A DNA stretch of 6,381 nucleotides from CAZLYK01 sp964563495 (lineage in GTDB: Bacteria > Acidobacteriota > Blastocatellia > RBC074). The stretch spans positions 1-6,381 of the forward strand of contig CAZLYK010000215.1 in the NCBI GenBank assembly GCA_964563495.1, written 5' to 3'. Positions 1-6,381 of this stretch are shown in pieces. Position numbers and translations under genes: made by a program. The notes under the pieces are model-generated. The model was not told the origin of the DNA. It ran no database searches and saw nothing but the letters and a program-made list of their open reading frames with translations. Numbering within the stretch: position 1 is the first letter of the stretch; the number at the start of each line of letters is the position of its first letter.

Positions 1-4
1 TTTG

Positions 5-53
5 AGCTCCGAAGGAGCGACATCGGCTCGATCTATGCCGCTCCTACGGAGCT
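5..53. repeat. Inverted repeat of two 19-nt arms, each itself a small hairpin (REP-like)
   Basis: The left arm at 5-23 (agctccgaaggagcgacat) and the reverse complement of the right arm at 35-53 (agctccgtaggagcggcat) agree at 17 of 19 positions, with an 11-base spacer. Within each arm GCTCC and GGAGC pair around a three-base loop, so the DNA or RNA can form either one long hairpin or two small ones. It lies about 110 bases beyond the RHS stop codon and could also end or protect the transcript. The layout is that of bacterial REP-type palindromic elements. Confidence 0.85.
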
Positions 54-84
54 TGTCCAGCAAACCGGACCAAGTGCTATAAAC

Positions 85-103
85 ATCTCGCGCCGACGGC
101 GCT
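85..103 (-). repeat. Third, diverged copy of the 19-nt hairpin motif
   Basis: On the minus strand 103-85 reads agcgccgtcggcgcgagat, identical at 14 of 19 positions to each of the two arms at 5-53. The stem is GCGCC/GGCGC in place of GCTCC/GGAGC: both members of the middle base pair have changed (T-A to G-C), so pairing is kept. It has the same orientation as the 35-53 arm, 32 bases apart. This marks 5-103 as one composite repeat element. Confidence 0.75.
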
Positions 104-165
104 CAAGAACGACACTGCTGATCCTATTTGACTTTAATTTGCACGGACTTCACTTAATATGATCA

Positions 166-720
166 TTAGCGATTATAATTACAAAAACCTCCTATCGTTA
201 ATGCTCCACCATTTCTCTCACATGTAATTTGCCTTTCCGTCATGATATCGAGATTGGTTCGATCGCAAGTATTGAGTAGCGTTTGAAAACCACGACTGAG
301 ATTATTTGAACTTGTAGTTCCCCCATGCCCGGTGAGATCATTTAGGATATCATCTCTATTGGCCTCATATATTACCGATAAAGTTATCGCCACTGCAGGG
401 CTGAGTACAATCGCTGAAAGTGCGATTACAGCATACGTTGTCACATCTACTGTATATCTTGCAGCTCTTTCAACAGGGTCTCTTCCCGGATTTTTCTTAT
501 CATCCGCAAAGAAATTTGCAATAGGTGTATAGCCGACATCATACACAGGGCCTATATATTCACCCACCTGTCCTAATATTTTACCTGTCCTTAATGGGTC
601 TTCAGAGTAACGTGCAGCTATTCTCGTTAAATCATTTTGGATAATCCAGCTGGCGCTCTCTATTGATATCGATGAAATAAAATTATCCTTGAAAGAATTG
701 TAATAAGCCTGAAATGACGC
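166..720 (-). other. Variable C-terminal tip domain of the RHS protein (residues 1704-1887), function unknown
   Basis: The 184 residues after the DPLGL hinge do not match any toxin fold I can name. Visible parts: a polar first half rich in Ser, Asn, Tyr and acidic residues (about 1704-1795); a single strongly hydrophobic stretch at about 1799-1821 with a central proline, long enough to cross a membrane or form a hairpin; a charged patch NRDDILNDL just after it; and a Cys-bearing tail with C1855, C1870 and C1883, the last five residues from the end. The tail motif C-x-x-x-G-G-x-x-x-x-G-G-x-C suggests a small disulfide-closed knob, in keeping with an exported protein. GC content is near 40%, well below the YD region. 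By position this is where RHS proteins carry their toxin. The hydrophobic segment would fit a membrane-acting or membrane-inserting domain, but no catalytic motif can be pointed to. Confidence 0.6.
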
Positions 721-3700
721 TAACCCCAGGGGGTCTAAATTATTCAAAGGGTCATTCAATGCATAGCTGTACAAGTTTATGTCATCTGTTGGACCTGAAG
801 GGTCTTCTAAAAGAAACCGACCTGGTTTAGGCTCATACCATCTTGCTCGAAAATACAACAACTCAGACTCACCCTCTATTTCCCGTCCAATATATCCATA
901 TCTTGTTTGAAGATTTATTCCACCGCTGGATCCAAAGGCCTCATATCTGGATGCACTGGTAATGCCTCCCCCGCCCCCAGTTAGTGCTATGATGCTTCCA
1001 AGATGATCTTTAATAAAGTATAAATTTCCATTGCTGGATGTCTGCCTTAATTTCTGATCGATTCCAGGACCATTCAAATAGTCAATCGGGCTCCCCACAC
1101 TTAAGACATCACGAACCACATCGGCCCCGTCATAAATAAAATTCGTCGTCACCCCACCCGCAGTGCGACTTGTGCGACGGCCCAGCGCATCGTAGCCATA
1201 ACTCACACTCTGACCTCCGGGCAGGTTCACGCCCGTCAGCCTGCCGCGCGCGTCCCAGTTATAAACAGCAGTCCCCTGACCATCCGTCTTTGACGTAGTC
1301 TGCCCCTCGTTATCAAAGCTATAACCGGCCGGCCCAAATTGAGCCATCCGATTGGCCGCATCGGCCGGCGCGCCGGTTTTGGCCGCGGTCAACAATGTCC
1401 CGGACTGCAATGAAATGATCGATGAGATCTCGCCATTCGGATTGTACCTGTATTGAAAGTCCTCGATCGCCGCGAACGGCCCATTGTGCGTCAATCGGGA
1501 TAATTGATTGGCGGCATCATATTGGTAATTGGTGGTCACTCCGTTGGGGCGCTGCAGTCCCTGTATCCGTGACAACTGATCATAGACATATGTGAATGTC
1601 TCGCTGCCCTGGGTGATCGTGCTCAGCCGCCCCGCCGAATCATAGCCATACGTCACCGGCGCGGTATTGGGGACGGTCATCGTCGATCTCTGTCCCGCTG
1701 CGTTATAGGCATAGCCAACCGCACCCTGAGCGGTAGTCTCCGTCATCAGGCGGTTTGCATTGTCGTAGGCAAAGCCGATCGCCCCGCCCTGCGTGTCATT
1801 TATATTGGTCAGGCGCCCGGCGGCGTCGTACGTGTAATCCACGATCGCGTCTGCATAGACGATTCGTTTGCGCCGGTTGAGCTGATCGTAAGCGATCGTC
1901 GTACTGCGGTTGAGCCGGTCGACAATCGAGATGAGATTCCCCTCGGCGTCATACCCGTAATTGGTCTTACGCCCCAGCGGGTCTGTCTGTGCGATCATCC
2001 TGAATAATTCGTCATACGCAAATGTAGTCGTATTGTTTCGCTGATCTGTCAGCCTCTTGAGATTGCCTACGGTATCAAAGGTCATCAGGATCACTCCGCC
2101 GAGCCCGTCAGTAATCTGAGTCCGCTGACCACGCGAATCATAGCCGTAACTGACCTTGCGCCCCGTTGGAGAGATGATCGAGATCAATTGATCAGCCAGG
2201 TCATAGCGATACCGGGTAACCCGGTTTAGCGGATCGATCGTGGCGATCAACCTGTTCTTCTGGTCATAACTTCTCTCCCAGCGTTGATTGAGCGCATTGG
2301 TGACGGAGACCCGGTTACCGTTCGGATCATAAGCATATTTTGTCGTCGCGTTATTCGGATCTTTGCTGGTCAGAATCCGGTCCAGCGGATCATAGGTCAG
2401 CTCGGACCTGCGGCTGAGCGGGTCATTCATCGCCGTCAACCTGCCGGCGAGGTCATACTCCATCGTCGTCCGGTTGCCGAGCGGATCGACAATCGCTGTC
2501 ACATTCCCCAGTGCGTCATACTCGAGCGTGCTCGTATGATTGAGCGGATCGGTGATGCCGACCAGCTGCCCGAATTGATCGTAGCTGAAAGACACCGTCT
2601 GATTTAACGCATTGGTTAACGAGGTCAAGTTACCGCGTGCATCGTAGGTGTAGTTCGAAATTCGCCCGAGCCGGTCGACTATCTTTGTGACATTGCTGAA
2701 CACACCTTCATACTCAAACCTGCGGACCTGGCTGAGCCGGTTGGTGATTTCGGTAGTATTCCCCTGGTTATCGTATTTCCTCTCGTCTTCACGACAGCCA
2801 CAGGGTCCCGACCGCTCAAGCGCCAGGTTGGTCGTCAGGTCGCGCTTGACCGCGGCGACCTGGCCGAATTCATCCGTCGTTTCGACGACCTGCCCGGCGC
2901 CGTTGAACCTCATCGATCGAGTGCGACCCAGTGGATCGGTCATGGTCACTCCCGTGACCATGTTTCCCGAGAGGGTGTAACTGTATTGCTCGACTCCCCC
3001 GTCGGCCATGGCCTGTTCGCTGACACGGCCGGCATTGTCATAGGTTATCTGCTTGATGACGACTCCTCGTTTGTCTGTCACCGAGGCTAACCGGCTGAAT
3101 AACTCATAGGAATACGAAACCTTTTGAGAGAGCGGATCCGTGACGTTAATCAGGCGATTACCCCCATCATAGGAGTAATTCCATACACGACTGAGAGGGT
3201 CCGTCACACTCGAAATGCGGTCGCCCGAATATTGCAGCGTCAGTGAGCGGCCCACGGCATCAGTGATCTGCGTCAGGTTATTCCCGGTATAAGTCAGCGT
3301 CGTCGTATTCCCATTGCGATCGACCAGCGCGATCAGACGACCTGAAGAATCGAATCGCATGACTGCGCCGCTCTTATGCCGGTATTCATAAGTCCCGTTT
3401 GTCAGTTTGCGGATCAGATCGCCAAGTTGATGAGGAGTCGCCGTGGTCGAGAAGACCAGCGTTCCATCGGGGTCGCGGCGGAGGTAGTTGAAAAGCCGGC
3501 CGTTCGATTCTTCGGGCCAGAATATTCGACCCGTGCCCCCTTCTGTAAACGCGCCGGTCAACCGAATGGCGTAGTGATGAGTCCACCCTCGCCCGAAAGG
3601 GCAGTTATCGCACGAGCCGGCAAAATTCGCAGTGTGGATACGAGTCAGTTCGAGACCGCCGCGCGCTCCGCCAAATGAGATGTCCGTTGTCTTCTCTATC

Positions 3701-5829
3701 TTCAAACCCGATGATAACTCGACCGGCTTGTCCGACACCGGGCAGGGACAATCCTTGCAGCAGTTGCCGCCATCGCAATTCCCCCGCACATTCGGCAGGT
3801 GCCACGAAAAGTCCGGCAAGCCTACTCCCGGCTCCGGCTCGATCACACGGCCATCCGCGCTGACCCGCCCGTACCCGTAGATGTACCATTGCGCCAAATC
3901 GGTGCTGAAGTTCCATAGCTCTATCCGCGTCCCCGGATTGGCTCCGGACAGATTGGGGTAGACTACCGGAATCTTCACCCCCGTTGCAGAACGGGCGCCG
4001 CCGGGTTGCGAAGTGTAGACGATATTCGTGCCGACGTTTGGCGGCAGCGGCGCCGGCGTCCGGTCTACTTCCACAGTCGTCAACGATGCGCGCGCTACCG
4101 CAGTCCCGTCACGGTTGACCAGCGCCGAATTGGCCGGAATAGTCATGGACAACCCGGGCGCCATCGGTGTCATGACCACCGTCATCTGATTCGGCACAAC
4201 CGTGACCTCGTTCGCCGTATCGATCGCCGGCAGATAAAACTTATAGGGAACGATATTGGCCTCACCCGCATTGATCGTCACCGGTTCGGTAATCAACGGA
4301 TAGGTCCGGTTCGGCGCGCTGGCTGTCCGCCCATCGACTACTATTGGGCGATCTGTCCCGGCATTTATCCCGGATAACAGGAAATTTCCCGCGCTATCGG
4401 TCGTGGCTGTCTTCCCATCCAGCGATACCGTCGCTCCCAAAATCGGCTCTTCCTTGTTCGATAACACCCTCCCGGAAAGAGTAGTGGTTCCGGCGTTCAG
4501 CACATTGATGCTGGCCTGTGCCGTTCTAACCACTGTATGACCGTCGATCGATGCCGTCGCCCGGATCGTAAATTGATAATTCCCCGTCGTTAACCCGGCA
4601 GCAGTTCGCAAACCCAGGGTCGAGGCGGCGCCGGCGGCGATCTGCTCGGGCAGGAATGTGATCGTCGAACCGGCTGGAGCCCCCTCCAGGCTGAGCGTCG
4701 CCAACTGCGTAAAATCGGGTTGTTGACTCGTCAACGTGACGATGTAATTTGCTGCGCTTCCCTGAATCGCTGAGGCATCCGCAGGCGCCACGGTAATCTG
4801 AAAATCCTCCGTCGCCTCGACAAAGAACGGATTGCCGCTGGTGGCCTTACCTCCCGGATTGGTCAGTTCGATTGCACCGTTGATAGCCGCATTTGGTACG
4901 GTCACGATTACCTGGGTCGCTGTGGCCGTGGTGACAAGCGCGGGTAGACGTGTGTTATTCGCTCCGGCGAAGGTTACTGCCGGGTTTGCTGCCCCGTATT
5001 TCAGATCTGTCCCGGTGATTGTGATCGACGCCCCTACCGGAGCCCGTTTGGGGTTGAAATCCGTGATCACCGGTGATGCGGATATCAACTCAAAGTTGGC
5101 GGGGCTGACGGCGATCCCACCGGCGGTCTGAACGCTGACCGGCCCCGTCGCCGCGTCTGAAGGTACAATCACGGCAAGCTGTGTTTTCGATGCCGAGCTA
5201 ACCTGAGCGACTGTCTGCCCTCCACCGGCTTTAGTAAAACGGGCGATGTTCTGACCGGCGCCGCTGTCGTCGAAGTAATCCCCGTTGATCGTGACCGTAT
5301 TCCCCACAATCCCGATCGACGGCGAAACCGAGGCGATGACCGGTTTGGCCAGGATCGTCATGAGCAGAAACGACCCGGGGGCTCCGTTGATCCGCACCGA
5401 CAAGGAGTTTGAGGGTTGCAGGTTGACCGGAATATTGAGCGTTGCCGTACTCGGGTTGATCGTGCGAGCGGTTGAAAGCACCAGTCCGTTTAGCTGAATG
5501 ATCGCACCGGTGACACGGCCCGATCCGCCGGTATCGCCATTCTGGATGCGAATAACGCCGGCAATCGGCGTCGTTATCGGTAGATTGAATTGCGCATAGA
5601 CATTGCGCGCGGGGCCGGGCTGATGGCCGAACAGCTGCGGCCCGTATAGCATGATCGAGCTTCCGCCCTGAAGCAGGGTCGCTGAGTTACGTGTTTTGGA
5701 TCGGGTTTTGCCGGGCGTCCCGGCGGCCAGAGCCGGCGGTTGAGCTACCAGCATAATCGCCAGCGACCAGGTGAGGCCGAAGCGAAGGATGGTCAGCTTG
5801 CTCATTTTCCCGGCGGTGTTTCCCTTCAT
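166..5829 (-). CDS. Secreted RHS/YD-repeat protein with IPT/TIG stalk and an unassigned C-terminal tip (polymorphic-toxin architecture)
   Basis: Complete 1887-residue frame with ATG at 5829 and TAA at 166-168, followed at once by an in-frame TGA (163-165). Seen in order: Sec signal peptide (hydrophobic core about 18-30, AxA site ending at A35); beta-rich domain with N-G-x-x-G-G and L-N-G motifs (about 67-158); two IPT/TIG domains (about 161-248 and 250-338); Ig-like domain (about 341-443); carboxypeptidase-regulatory-like beta domain starting TTLSGRV (about 448-540); beta segment of the secreted ZU5-like style (about 541-680); Cys cluster C685-C696; DUF6531-like entry (about 700-770, with C740 and C743); about 33-35 YD repeats (about 813-1576); RHS core (about 1582-1703) with DHLGS at 1608 and DPLGL at 1699-1703; then a 184-residue tip. 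Known for the family: YD repeats wrap into a hollow shell and the C-terminal domain is the variable effector. Inferred: exported to the periplasm or surface by Sec, unlike PAAR-type Rhs proteins of type VI secretion. The last third is AT-rich compared with the rest. M9 is an alternative start. Toxin function is not demonstrated; an adhesin or wall-associated RHS protein is also possible. Confidence 0.95.
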   Translation of the reverse strand: MKGNTAGKMSKLTILRFGLTWSLAIMLVAQPPALAAGTPGKTRSKTRNSATLLQGGSSIMLYGPQLFGHQPGPARNVYAQFNLPITTPIAGVIRIQNGDTGGSGRVTGAIIQLNGLVLSTARTINPSTATLNIPVNLQPSNSLSVRINGAPGSFLLMTILAKPVIASVSPSIGIVGNTVTINGDYFDDSGAGQNIARFTKAGGGQTVAQVSSASKTQLAVIVPSDAATGPVSVQTAGGIAVSPANFELISASPVITDFNPKRAPVGASITITGTDLKYGAANPAVTFAGANNTRLPALVTTATATQVIVTVPNAAINGAIELTNPGGKATSGNPFFVEATEDFQITVAPADASAIQGSAANYIVTLTSQQPDFTQLATLSLEGAPAGSTITFLPEQIAAGAASTLGLRTAAGLTTGNYQFTIRATASIDGHTVVRTAQASINVLNAGTTTLSGRVLSNKEEPILGATVSLDGKTATTDSAGNFLLSGINAGTDRPIVVDGRTASAPNRTYPLITEPVTINAGEANIVPYKFYLPAIDTANEVTVVPNQMTVVMTPMAPGLSMTIPANSALVNRDGTAVARASLTTVEVDRTPAPLPPNVGTNIVYTSQPGGARSATGVKIPVVYPNLSGANPGTRIELWNFSTDLAQWYIYGYGRVSADGRVIEPEPGVGLPDFSWHLPNVRGNCDGGNCCKDCPCPVSDKPVELSSGLKIEKTTDISFGGARGGLELTRIHTANFAGSCDNCPFGRGWTHHYAIRLTGAFTEGGTGRIFWPEESNGRLFNYLRRDPDGTLVFSTTATPHQLGDLIRKLTNGTYEYRHKSGAVMRFDSSGRLIALVDRNGNTTTLTYTGNNLTQITDAVGRSLTLQYSGDRISSVTDPLSRVWNYSYDGGNRLINVTDPLSQKVSYSYELFSRLASVTDKRGVVIKQITYDNAGRVSEQAMADGGVEQYSYTLSGNMVTGVTMTDPLGRTRSMRFNGAGQVVETTDEFGQVAAVKRDLTTNLALERSGPCGCREDERKYDNQGNTTEITNRLSQVRRFEYEGVFSNVTKIVDRLGRISNYTYDARGNLTSLTNALNQTVSFSYDQFGQLVGITDPLNHTSTLEYDALGNVTAIVDPLGNRTTMEYDLAGRLTAMNDPLSRRSELTYDPLDRILTSKDPNNATTKYAYDPNGNRVSVTNALNQRWERSYDQKNRLIATIDPLNRVTRYRYDLADQLISIISPTGRKVSYGYDSRGQRTQITDGLGGVILMTFDTVGNLKRLTDQRNNTTTFAYDELFRMIAQTDPLGRKTNYGYDAEGNLISIVDRLNRSTTIAYDQLNRRKRIVYADAIVDYTYDAAGRLTNINDTQGGAIGFAYDNANRLMTETTAQGAVGYAYNAAGQRSTMTVPNTAPVTYGYDSAGRLSTITQGSETFTYVYDQLSRIQGLQRPNGVTTNYQYDAANQLSRLTHNGPFAAIEDFQYRYNPNGEISSIISLQSGTLLTAAKTGAPADAANRMAQFGPAGYSFDNEGQTTSKTDGQGTAVYNWDARGRLTGVNLPGGQSVSYGYDALGRRTSRTAGGVTTNFIYDGADVVRDVLSVGSPIDYLNGPGIDQKLRQTSSNGNLYFIKDHLGSIIALTGGGGGITSASRYEAFGSSGGINLQTRYGYIGREIEGESELLYFRARWYEPKPGRFLLEDPSGPTDDINLYSYALNDPLNNLDPLGLASFQAYYNSFKDNFISSISIESASWIIQNDLTRIAARYSEDPLRTGKILGQVGEYIGPVYDVGYTPIANFFADDKKNPGRDPVERAARYTVDVTTYAVIALSAIVLSPAVAITLSVIYEANRDDILNDLTGHGGTTSSNNLSRGFQTLLNTCDRTNLDIMTERQITCERNGGALTIGGFCNYNR
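1102..3393 (-). repeat. YD-repeat array inside the RHS gene (about 33-35 units of roughly 20-22 codons)
   Basis: Residues about 813-1576 read as successive units of the type G-x(4-6)-Y-D-x-x-G-R-L-x(4)-D-P-L-x-R. Many units have the full YD pair and a DPL turn (for example YDALGNVTAIVDPLGN and YDAEGNLISIVDRLNR). The units are diverged at the DNA level but share short strings such as gagcgga on the plus strand, from codons for D-P-L. The array is uninterrupted in frame, so there is no sign of decay. One unit near the middle is replaced by a Cys-containing turn with C1010 and C1012 (about 2796-2802). In known structures such repeats form the spiral wall of a beta-cage that encloses the C-terminal domain. 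Confidence 0.93.
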
Positions 5830-5831
5830 TA

Positions 5832-5837
5832 CCTTCT
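5832..5837 (-). promoter_or_regulatory. Candidate Shine-Dalgarno AGAAGG for the RHS gene
   Basis: On the minus strand AGAAGG ends two bases before the ATG at 5829-5827, closer than the usual 5-9. An in-frame ATG eight codons on (5803-5805, M9) has only GGG three bases ahead of it. Both starts give a plausible signal peptide: M9 gives a compact n-region of eight residues, M1 a long one of about 17. I keep M1 because its purine tract is better, but M9 is a real alternative. Confidence 0.4.
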
Positions 5838-5854
5838 GCTCTGAAATAAATAGA

Positions 5855-5892
5855 CAGGATTAACAGGATTTCTGCAGGATTAAAACAGGATT
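5855..5892. repeat. Four CAGGATT units in the gap between the two genes
   Basis: Exact CAGGATT occurs at 5855-5861, 5864-5870, 5875-5881 and 5886-5892, with start-to-start steps of 9, 11 and 11 bases and AT-rich spacers. On the minus strand this reads as AATCCTG units in the 5' leader of the RHS gene, ending 26 bases before its start codon. I recall similar AATCCTGT-type strings in intergenic DNA of many environmental bacteria, so this may be a dispersed repeat rather than a local operator. The near-helical 11-base spacing would also allow a protein to bind along one face. Confidence 0.8.
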
Positions 5893-5927
5893 ATCCGCTC
5901 TGTCTTTTATCTTGCAGGTCAATTTCC

Positions 5928-5950
5928 GGGGCAAACACGAGGTCTGCCCC
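5928..5950 (-). repeat. GC-rich hairpin at the stop codon of the upstream gene (REP-like or weak terminator)
   Basis: GGGGCA at 5928-5933 pairs perfectly with TGCCCC at 5945-5950. After one A-C mismatch, two further pairs (AC with GT) close a five-base loop at 5937-5941. The far arm includes base 5950, the G of the TAG stop codon. No run of U follows on the minus strand, so it is not a standard intrinsic terminator. The GTAGGGGC opening resembles dispersed palindromic elements I recall from several bacterial phyla. It could slow RNA decay or reduce read-through into the RHS gene. Confidence 0.65.
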
Positions 5951-6381
5951 TACCTGACACGTTTACCCGAGGCGGTGATGTATGTGACTTCGGATTTACC
6001 GCCGAACGTCGCCGCAACTTCGATCTTTCGGACTCTCTCTCCTTCAATGAAGATCGGCGCCAGGTTACTGATCAACGTCAGATCGACCGTGGCCGAAGCG
6101 TGGATCAGGCTCATCCCGGCGGGCAGGGTGACGCTGGCCGTGGCCGTTGATGATGCCGGCGTGCCTGAAAGAGGCGTGCTCTGAACCGTGGCGGGAGAGC
6201 CGTTGCGCGGCGAGACGCTGACATCCAACACTGTCCCGGTCGGGATGTTCTCGGCTGAGAGCGCGACCGTGACCGGACCTGTTTGGGTTGAAGGAAGGAT
6301 GATGTCGGCTCCGCCGAACGATCCCCAAAGATAGGTCGGCGCATTGACCCCGGCGACCGAGACGATCCGTATCTGTGGCGC
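5950..6381 (-). CDS. C-terminal part of a secreted, beta-rich protein (5' end beyond the window)
   Basis: The frame is open from the window edge (codon at 6379-6381) to TAG at 5950-5952, giving 143 residues. No true start is visible, and the in-frame GTG at 6229-6231 lies inside a continuous coding stretch that reads on upstream without a stop. The residues are rich in Val, Thr, Ser, Ala and Pro with alternating hydrophobic positions, lack Cys, and contain a P-V-T-V-A-L-S-A-E-N-I-P-T-G-T-V segment followed by a T-P-L-S-G-T linker and A-S-V-T-L-P-A-G. This is the look of a stacked Ig-like or beta-sandwich domain from an extracellular protein; similar tails occur, as I recall, in large secreted proteins of Acidobacteriota. 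The C-terminus is basic (GKRVR). It runs in the same direction as the RHS gene, with 120 bases between them. The specific function cannot be told from this fragment. Confidence 0.82.
   Translation of the reverse strand, partial: APQIRIVSVAGVNAPTYLWGSFGGADIILPSTQTGPVTVALSAENIPTGTVLDVSVSPRNGSPATVQSTPLSGTPASSTATASVTLPAGMSLIHASATVDLTLISNLAPIFIEGERVRKIEVAATFGGKSEVTYITASGKRVR

Noticed and set aside
23..76. 17-codon ATG frame on the minus strand downstream of the RHS gene
   Set aside because: It is too short, overlaps the inverted repeat, and has no ribosome-binding site.
332..532. 66-codon plus-strand frame with hydrophobic content opposite the tip domain, considered as an antisense immunity or small membrane protein
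   Set aside because: It is the antisense of the tip's own hydrophobic segment, whose complement is also rich in hydrophobic codons. No convincing ribosome site was seen, and overlap with the toxin frame would be exceptional.
965..979. G-rich tract (GGGGGCGGGGGAGG on the minus strand) as a phase-variable or quadruplex site
   Set aside because: The runs are only five bases and there are not four of them. They simply encode a five-glycine loop in the RHS core.
1102..3393. Regular short repeats considered as a CRISPR array
   Set aside because: The periodicity is that of in-frame YD units of 20-22 codons with diverged DNA, without conserved direct repeats or unique spacers.
2284..3880. Several plus-strand and other-frame open frames of 60-107 codons opposite the YD array and entry domain
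   Set aside because: They lie wholly inside a strongly supported RHS reading frame and reflect GC-rich repeated codons. Their translations are Arg/Pro-rich with no domain signal.
5890..5922. Sigma-70-like promoter on the minus strand, TTGACC (5917-5922) and GATAAT (5890-5895)
   Set aside because: Each box matches five of six, but the spacer is 21 bases, well beyond the usual 16-18, and the second box overlaps the fourth CAGGATT unit.
5912..6344. Open frames on both strands overlapping the upstream partial gene
   Set aside because: The frame ending at TAG 5950-5952 is open to the window edge and gives a coherent beta-rich protein. The others have biased, low-information translations.

Overview
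The window is almost entirely one very large minus-strand gene. A 1887-residue secreted RHS/YD-repeat protein occupies 166-5829. Upstream of it on the same strand is the 3' end of a second secreted-looking gene (5950-6381, 5' end outside the window). The organism is a guess: a GC-rich bacterium whose coding style (Sec-exported proteins with IPT/TIG domains, a carboxypeptidase-regulatory-like domain, then an RHS cage) and dispersed intergenic repeats resemble Acidobacteriota, perhaps Blastocatellia. No phylogenetic marker is present to confirm this, and Planctomycetota or Verrucomicrobiota remain possible.

Layout, left to right on the plus strand. Positions 1-165 are non-coding. They lie downstream of the RHS stop codon and hold three copies of a 19-nt hairpin motif, two of them forming a large inverted repeat. 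Positions 166-5829 (minus) are the RHS gene. Its last 552 coding bases (166-720 including the stop) encode a 184-residue C-terminal domain after the DPLGL hinge; I do not recognise that domain, and by position it is a candidate toxin or effector. Base composition changes sharply near position 1130: about 40% GC to the left and over 60% to the right, by hand counts of sample lines. The change lies inside the gene, about 400 bases before the hinge. Positions 5830-5949 are a short intergenic gap with four CAGGATT units and a GC-rich hairpin whose arm includes the G of the upstream stop codon. Positions 5950-6381 (minus) are the C-terminal 143 codons of the upstream gene.

How it fits together. 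The RHS protein has a Sec signal peptide, a beta-rich N-terminal stalk, Cys clusters, a DUF6531-like entry, about 33-35 YD repeats and an RHS core with both aspartates of the known autocleavage motif. This is the layout of a polymorphic-toxin delivery protein: the YD repeats build a shell, and the variable C-terminal domain is released or displayed. No immunity gene can be seen in the 165 bases downstream. The upstream partial gene is also extracellular in character and may belong to the same surface locus, but repeats separate the two, so an operon is not shown.
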